A DNA stretch of 64,000 bases from Alphaproteobacteria bacterium. GTDB taxonomy: Bacteria; Pseudomonadota; Alphaproteobacteria; Micropepsales; Micropepsaceae. The translations under genes and the position numbers were made by a program. Each line of letters starts with the position of its first letter. The stretch's first letter is position 1. This document shows, piece by piece, positions 59,152-64,000 of the stretch. The notes under the pieces are model-generated. The model had not been told where the DNA came from. It made no database searches and saw only the letters and a list, made by a program, of their open reading frames with translations. Location of the stretch: the NCBI GenBank assembly GCA_947465395.1, contig CANIAL010000003.1:1-64000 (forward strand), given 5' to 3'.

Positions 59152-59480
59152 CCCCCACCCAGCTCGTGCAAAAACAGCTCGACGCGTACAATGCGCAGGA
59201 CGTGGCGGCGCTGGCCGCCTGCTATGCGCCGGATTGCCAGATCGTCTCGCCCGATGGCGCGGTGACGGAAAAAAGCCGCGAGGAAGTGGCGGCGCGCTAC
59301 ACCAAGGCCTTTGCGCAATTTCCCCAGAACCGCGCCAACCTGAAGGGCCGCATCGCAGTGGGCAATTCGGTGGTGGACCATGAGCATGTGGTGCGCAGCC
59401 CAGGCGGCGAGGAATTCGAGATCATCGCCATCTACACCGTCAAAGACGGGCTGATTGCCCGCGTCAATTTCGCGAAATAG
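59148..59480 (+). CDS. NTF2-like/SnoaL-family protein inside the nuo operon
   Basis: 110 residues. The cone-shaped NTF2-like fold is suggested by [36 protein letters not shown] and [20 protein letters not shown]. No fixed catalytic residue is certain, so ligand binding or isomerase-like activity cannot be told apart. The GTG overlaps the nuoD stop by four bases (GTGA) and nuoE follows after 15 bases, so it is firmly within the operon although it is not a standard Nuo subunit. Confidence 0.8.
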   Translation: MTPTQLVQKQLDAYNAQDVAALAACYAPDCQIVSPDGAVTEKSREEVAARYTKAFAQFPQNRANLKGRIAVGNSVVDHEHVVRSPGGEEFEIIAIYTVKDGLIARVNFAK

Positions 59481-59495
59481 GAAAAGCGTTCCCCG

Positions 59496-60146
59496 ATGTC
59501 CCTTCGCCGTCTTGCCCCGCCCGACATGCAGCCCGCTGGCTTTGCCTTCAGCGCGGACAATGCTGCCTGGGCGGTGAAGGAAATCGCCAAATACCCGCAA
59601 GGCCGCCAGGCCAGCGCCGTGATCGCGCTGTTGTGGCGGGGCCAGGAGCAGGAAGGCTGGGTGACGCATCCCATGATCGAAAGCATCGCCCAGATGCTAT
59701 CCATGCCCTTCATCCGCGTTCTGGAAGTGGCGACGTTTTACACCATGTTCAACCTGGTGCCGGTGGGCACGTATCTGGTTCAGGTCTGCACCACCACGCC
59801 CTGCTGGTTGGCGGGTTCGGACGCGGTGATGGACGCCTGCAAGAAGCATATCCATCCCCATCCTCACACTGTGTCGGCGGACGGGAAATTTTCCTGGATG
59901 GAAGTGGAATGCCTTGGCGCCTGCGTGAACGCGCCGATGCTGCAGATGGGCAAGGACTTTTATGAAGACCTGACCGGCCCCATCACGGAAAAGCTGATCG
60001 CCGATTTCCGTGCCGGCAAGGACCCCAAGCCCGGCCCGCAGAACAAGCGCCACACCTCCGAACCCGAAGGCGGCGCCACCACGCTTCTGGAAGATGTTGC
60101 CAAGCCCAAAAAGCCGAGCAAGCCCAAGCCGGGAGCTGCCACATGA
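59496..60146 (+). CDS. nuoE: NADH-quinone oxidoreductase subunit E
   Basis: 216 residues; 24-kDa subunit with the N1a [2Fe-2S] cluster, ligands in [12 protein letters not shown] and [11 protein letters not shown] Lys/Pro-rich tail (about 170 onward) extends beyond the usual core. ATGA overlap with nuoF. Confidence 0.95.
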   Translation: MSLRRLAPPDMQPAGFAFSADNAAWAVKEIAKYPQGRQASAVIALLWRGQEQEGWVTHPMIESIAQMLSMPFIRVLEVATFYTMFNLVPVGTYLVQVCTTTPCWLAGSDAVMDACKKHIHPHPHTVSADGKFSWMEVECLGACVNAPMLQMGKDFYEDLTGPITEKLIADFRAGKDPKPGPQNKRHTSEPEGGATTLLEDVAKPKKPSKPKPGAAT

Positions 60147-61423
60147 CGCTCGCCGACAAGGACCGCATTTTCACCAACCTCTACGGCTTCCACGATGCGG
60201 GGCTGAAGGGCGCCATGGCGCGCGGCGCCTGGGATGGCACCAAGCAGATCCTGGAGCGCGGCCAGGACGCCATCATTGATGAAATGAAGAAGTCGGGCCT
60301 GCGCGGGCGCGGCGGCGCGGGGTTTCCCACCGGCCTGAAATGGTCCTTCATGCCCAAGGAAGTAAAAGAGCGTCCGCACTATCTCGTCGTCAATGCGGAT
60401 GAATCCGAACCCGGCACCTGCAAGGACCGGGACATCATGCGCCATGATCCGCACACGCTGATCGAGGGTTGCCTGATCGCCAGCTTCGCCATGCGCGCCC
60501 ATGCCTGCTATATATATGTGCGGGGCGAGTTCATCCGCGAGCGCGAGGCGCTGCAGCGGGCGATTGATGAAGCCTATGCCGCCAAGCTGATCGGCAAGAA
60601 CAATCTCAATGGCTGGGATTTCGACTGTTACGTGCATCACGGCGCGGGCGCCTATATCTGCGGCGAGGAAACAGCGCTGCTGGAATCGCTGGAAGGCAAG
60701 AAGGGTCAGCCCCGACTGAAGCCGCCATTCCCCGCCAATGTGGGCCTCTATGGTTGCCCCACCACCGTCAACAATGTGGAATCCATCGCGGTCGCACCCA
60801 CCATCCTGCGCCGTAGCGCGGACTGGTTCGCCGGCATCGGCCGCCCCAACAACACCGGCACCAAGGTCTTCTGCATTTCGGGCCATGTGAACAAGCCCTG
60901 CAATGTGGAAGAGGAAATGGGCATTTCCCTGCGCGAGCTGATCGACAGGCATTGCGGTGGCGTACGTGGCGGCTGGGACAATCTTCTGGCCGTGATACCG
61001 GGCGGCGCGTCCGTGCCGCTGATCCCCAAATCCGTCTGCGATGACGTGCTGATGGATTTTGACAGCCTGAAGGCGGCACAGACCGGCCTTGGCACCGCCG
61101 CCGTGATCGTGATGGACAAGAGCACCGACGTGATCAAGGCGATCCAGCGTCTGGCCTATTTCTACAAGCATGAAAGCTGCGGCCAATGCACGCCCTGCCG
61201 CGAAGGCACCGGCTGGATGTGGCGGGTGATGACCCGCATGGTGAAGGGCGATGCGCGGGTGTCGGAAATCGACCTGCTGCAGGAAGTCTCCAAGGAAATC
61301 GAAGGCCACACCATCTGCGCGTTGGGCGACGCGGCCGCCTGGCCCATCCAGGGCCTGATCCGGCATTTCCGCCCCGAGATTGAAAAACGCATCGCCGATT
61401 TTTCCAAGATGGCGGCGGAGTAG
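60143..61423 (+). CDS. nuoF: NADH-quinone oxidoreductase subunit F
   Basis: 426 residues; binds NADH, FMN and the N3 [4Fe-4S] cluster. [15 protein letters not shown] and [20 protein letters not shown] are the flavin/NADH loops; [15 protein letters not shown] and [16 protein letters not shown] hold the cluster cysteines. Confidence 0.97.
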   Translation: MTLADKDRIFTNLYGFHDAGLKGAMARGAWDGTKQILERGQDAIIDEMKKSGLRGRGGAGFPTGLKWSFMPKEVKERPHYLVVNADESEPGTCKDRDIMRHDPHTLIEGCLIASFAMRAHACYIYVRGEFIREREALQRAIDEAYAAKLIGKNNLNGWDFDCYVHHGAGAYICGEETALLESLEGKKGQPRLKPPFPANVGLYGCPTTVNNVESIAVAPTILRRSADWFAGIGRPNNTGTKVFCISGHVNKPCNVEEEMGISLRELIDRHCGGVRGGWDNLLAVIPGGASVPLIPKSVCDDVLMDFDSLKAAQTGLGTAAVIVMDKSTDVIKAIQRLAYFYKHESCGQCTPCREGTGWMWRVMTRMVKGDARVSEIDLLQEVSKEIEGHTICALGDAAAWPIQGLIRHFRPEIEKRIADFSKMAAE

Positions 61424-61426
61424 AAG

Positions 61427-63553
61427 ATGCCCACGCGCAAGCTGATCGTTGACGGCAAGGAAATCGAAGCGGACGACAGCGTCACGCTGCTGCAGGCTTG
61501 CGAGCAGGCGGGGGCGGAGATTCCGCGCTTCTGCTACCACGAACGCCTGTCGGTGGCGGGCAACTGCCGCATGTGTCTGGTGGAATGGGTTGGTGCGCCC
61601 AAGCCGCAGGCATCGTGTGCTTTGCAGGTGCGCGATATTTTCCCCAACAAGGACGGCACGCCCGCCAAGATCAACACGACCTCACCCTACGCCCGCAAGG
61701 CGCGCGAAGGCGTGATGGAATTCCTTTTGATCAACCATCCGCTGGATTGCCCCATTTGCGACCAGGGCGGCGAGTGCGACTTGCAGGACCAGGCCATGGG
61801 CTATGGCCGCGCCGCTTTCCACCGCTTCAACGAAAACAAGCGCGCGGTCGAAGACAAGTATATGGGCCCGCTGATCAAGACCATCATGACCCGCTGCATC
61901 CAGTGCACGCGCTGCGTGCGCTTCGCCACCGAAGTGGCTGGCGTGCCGGACCTGGGCGCCACCGGCCGCGGTGAGGACATGGAAATCACCACCTATCTGG
62001 AAAAGGCCTTCGCCTCCGAATTGTCGGGCAATGTGGTGGACCTGTGCCCGGTGGGCGCGCTGACCTCCAAGCCCTACGCCTTCAACGCGCGGCCCTGGGA
62101 ATTGCGCAAGACTGAATCCATTGACGTGATGGACGCGCAAGGCAGCAACATCCGTGTGGATGCGCGTGGGTCCCAGGTGATGCGGGTGCTGCCGCGCCTG
62201 AACGAAGACGTGAATGAGGAATGGATTTCCGACAAGGCGCGCCATGCCTGTGACGGCCTGTCCCGCCAGCGGCTCGACCGTCCCTATGTGCGGGTGAATG
62301 GCAAGCTCAAGCCCGCCACCTGGGCCGAAGCCTTTGCCGCCATCGCGGCCAAGATATCTGAGACCAGCCCCGACAAGATGGCTGCTGTTGTCGGCGATCT
62401 GTCCGCGGCGGAAGAAATCAAAGCGCTGAAGGATCTGATGGGCGCGCTGAGCGTGACCAACCTGGATTGCCGCCAGGACGGCGCGAAATTGGGCGGCCCC
62501 CGCCAGACATATTTGTTCAACACCGGCATCGCAGGCGTTGAAGCCGCCGACGCCATTTTGCTGGTGGGCGCCAATCCGCGCTGGGATGCGCCGGTGCTGA
62601 ATGCCCGCATCCGTAAGACCTGGCTGGCGACTGGTCCCGCCATCGCCAATATCGGCCCGGCAGTGGACCTGACCTATCCCGTGATGCAGTTGGGTGATGA
62701 CCTTTCCGTGCTGGAAGCCATCGCCAATGGCAGCCACGCTTTCGCCAAGACACTGAAAGATGCGGCGCGACCCATGATCATCCTGGGCGCTGGTACGGTG
62801 GCGCGCGCTGATGGCGCGGCTATCCTGAAACTGGCTGCTAGAATCGCCGGTGACACCGGCATGATCGGCCCCAAGGGCACGCCGGCCGAAGGCGGCTGGA
62901 ACGGCTTCAACATTCTTCACACCGCCGCCAGCCGCGTGGGCGCACTCGATTTGGGCTTTGTGCCCGGAGCAGGGGGCCGCGACGTGGCCGCTATCGTGGA
63001 CGGCGCACAGAAGGGCGCGATCGACTTTATATACCTGTTGGGCGCGGACGAGTTCGACGTGGCGCATCTGGGCCGCGCCTTTGTCGTGTACCAGGGCAGC
63101 CATGGCGATGCCGGTGCGCATCATGCTGATGTCGTTCTGCCGGGCGCGGCCTATACGGAAAAGGACGGGCTCTACGTCAATTTCGAAGGCCGGGTGCAAC
63201 AGGCAGGCCGCGCCGTCTTCCCGCCGGGCGAAGCGCGCGAGGATTGGGCCATCATCCGCGCGCTGTCGGATGTGCTGGGCCGCCGCCTGCCATACGACAA
63301 TCGCGAGACCCTGCGCGCAGCCATCATCAAGGACGCGCCGCATTTCGCCAAGATCGGCGAAGCGCCTGTCCATGCCGATACCAAGCCTGCCACATGGTCG
63401 AATATCGGCCAGGCCGGTGCGCTGGATAGCCAGAAGCTGGGCCAGACCTTCGCCGGCTATTACCAGACCAATCCCATTGCGCGTTCGTCCGAGACCATGG
63501 CGCGCTGCGCCAAGGAAATCGGGCAGGGCGTCGTCCAGATGGCGGCGGAATAG
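61427..63553 (+). CDS. nuoG: NADH-quinone oxidoreductase subunit G
   Basis: 708 residues; 75-kDa subunit. [2Fe-2S] ligands in CYHERLSVAGNCRMCLVE, the His-ligated cluster in HPLDCPICDQGGECDLQDQ, and [4Fe-4S] ligands in CIQCTRCVRFATEVAG plus VDLCPVGAL. The rest is a molybdopterin-oxidoreductase-like fold that has lost the cofactor. Three bases after nuoF. Confidence 0.97.
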   Translation: MPTRKLIVDGKEIEADDSVTLLQACEQAGAEIPRFCYHERLSVAGNCRMCLVEWVGAPKPQASCALQVRDIFPNKDGTPAKINTTSPYARKAREGVMEFLLINHPLDCPICDQGGECDLQDQAMGYGRAAFHRFNENKRAVEDKYMGPLIKTIMTRCIQCTRCVRFATEVAGVPDLGATGRGEDMEITTYLEKAFASELSGNVVDLCPVGALTSKPYAFNARPWELRKTESIDVMDAQGSNIRVDARGSQVMRVLPRLNEDVNEEWISDKARHACDGLSRQRLDRPYVRVNGKLKPATWAEAFAAIAAKISETSPDKMAAVVGDLSAAEEIKALKDLMGALSVTNLDCRQDGAKLGGPRQTYLFNTGIAGVEAADAILLVGANPRWDAPVLNARIRKTWLATGPAIANIGPAVDLTYPVMQLGDDLSVLEAIANGSHAFAKTLKDAARPMIILGAGTVARADGAAILKLAARIAGDTGMIGPKGTPAEGGWNGFNILHTAASRVGALDLGFVPGAGGRDVAAIVDGAQKGAIDFIYLLGADEFDVAHLGRAFVVYQGSHGDAGAHHADVVLPGAAYTEKDGLYVNFEGRVQQAGRAVFPPGEAREDWAIIRALSDVLGRRLPYDNRETLRAAIIKDAPHFAKIGEAPVHADTKPATWSNIGQAGALDSQKLGQTFAGYYQTNPIARSSETMARCAKEIGQGVVQMAAE

Positions 63554-63556
63554 CAG

Positions 63557-64000
63557 ATGGCGCTGATCCCATTCTGGAATTGGCTGGGTGCGCAAATGGG
63601 CGTGGGTCTGCCCTATGGCGTTGCGTGGTTCCTCAGCCAGGCCGTCTTCATCGTGATCCTGTGCCTGGTGCTGATGCTGGCCGTGGCCGTGGTGATCCTG
63701 GCCGACCGCAAGATCTGGGCGGCGGTGCAGATGCGGCGCGGTCCCAATGTGGTGGGTCCCTTCGGCCTGCTGCAGACCATCGCCGACGCGCTGAAATTCT
63801 TCTTCAAGGAAGTGATCATCCCGGCCGGCGCCAACAAGGTGCTGTTCCTGCTGGCGCCCATCGTGGCGGTGACCCTGGCCTTCATCGCCTGGGCCGTGAT
63901 CCCCTTCGGCAAGGGTTGGGTCCTGTCCGACATCAATGTCGGCATTCTTTATCTTTTCGCGGTTTCATCGCTGTCGGTCTATGGCGTGATCATGGCGGGC
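63557..64000 (+). CDS. nuoH: NADH-quinone oxidoreductase subunit H, N-terminal part
   Basis: 148 codons open to the window edge, no stop. [20 protein letters not shown] then TM helices and the conserved [20 protein letters not shown] followed by [17 protein letters not shown], the NuoH quinone-channel signature. Starts three bases after the nuoG stop. Confidence 0.95.
   Translation, partial: MALIPFWNWLGAQMGVGLPYGVAWFLSQAVFIVILCLVLMLAVAVVILADRKIWAAVQMRRGPNVVGPFGLLQTIADALKFFFKEVIIPAGANKVLFLLAPIVAVTLAFIAWAVIPFGKGWVLSDINVGILYLFAVSSLSVYGVIMAG

Overview
The window is GC-rich chromosomal DNA packed with housekeeping genes on both strands. It looks like an alphaproteobacterium. Supporting signs are an RNase E with a long acidic insertion in its S1 region, a PleC/DivJ-like histidine kinase, the M48-DsbA-AroQ-AccB gene order, an IscR-led SUF operon, a bactofilin overlapping an M23 peptidase gene, and a tig-clpP-clpX-lon-HU block followed by tRNAs and a nuo operon. 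The genus cannot be assigned from sequence alone. I see no prophage, insertion sequence, CRISPR array or rRNA operon.

Region 1 (1-9.9 kb): the 5' end of accB, aroQ, a ThiS-ThiG fusion gene on the opposite strand, a DsbA-like oxidoreductase, a TPR-containing M48 protease, a gamma-glutamyltransferase-like lipoprotein that appears to lack the catalytic threonine, RNase E, and an AmiC-type cell-wall amidase. Region 2 (10-18.2 kb): PBP1A overlapping prfB, which carries a programmed +1 frameshift; then on the minus strand a Bcp peroxiredoxin, an M23 peptidase, a bactofilin, a double cupin and a flavin amine oxidase. Region 3 (18.3-24.2 kb): a large AsmA/YhdP-like protein, tyrS and anmK.

Region 4 (24.3-32.9 kb): an Fe-S assembly operon, iscR-nifS/iscS-like-sufB-sufC-sufD-sufS-sufU-sufT-sufA-tfoX. 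Most junctions overlap by 1-4 bases. A promoter with an overlapping IscR-like box lies in front. Region 5 (32.9-47.3 kb): a PaaG-like enoyl-CoA hydratase, a diguanylate cyclase, an RhlE-type helicase, a membrane M28 peptidase, parE, a histidine kinase, glnB-glnA, an aminotransferase and the NAD(P)HX repair enzyme. Region 6 (47.3-56.1 kb): tRNA-Leu, trigger factor, clpP, clpX, lon, HU, a small HTH protein, a VOC protein, tRNA-Val, a small membrane protein, an EF-hand lipoprotein and tRNA-Asp. Region 7 (56.1-64 kb): nuoABCD, a small NTF2-like gene, nuoEFG and the start of nuoH, which is cut by the window edge.

No wholly new system is evident. The best leads are the nucleophile-less GGT lipoprotein, the NTF2-like gene inside nuo, the prfB recoding site, the IscR-controlled suf promoter, the heat-shock-like clpP promoter, a 15-bp coding tandem repeat in the helicase gene, and short REP-like palindromes sharing a core sequence.
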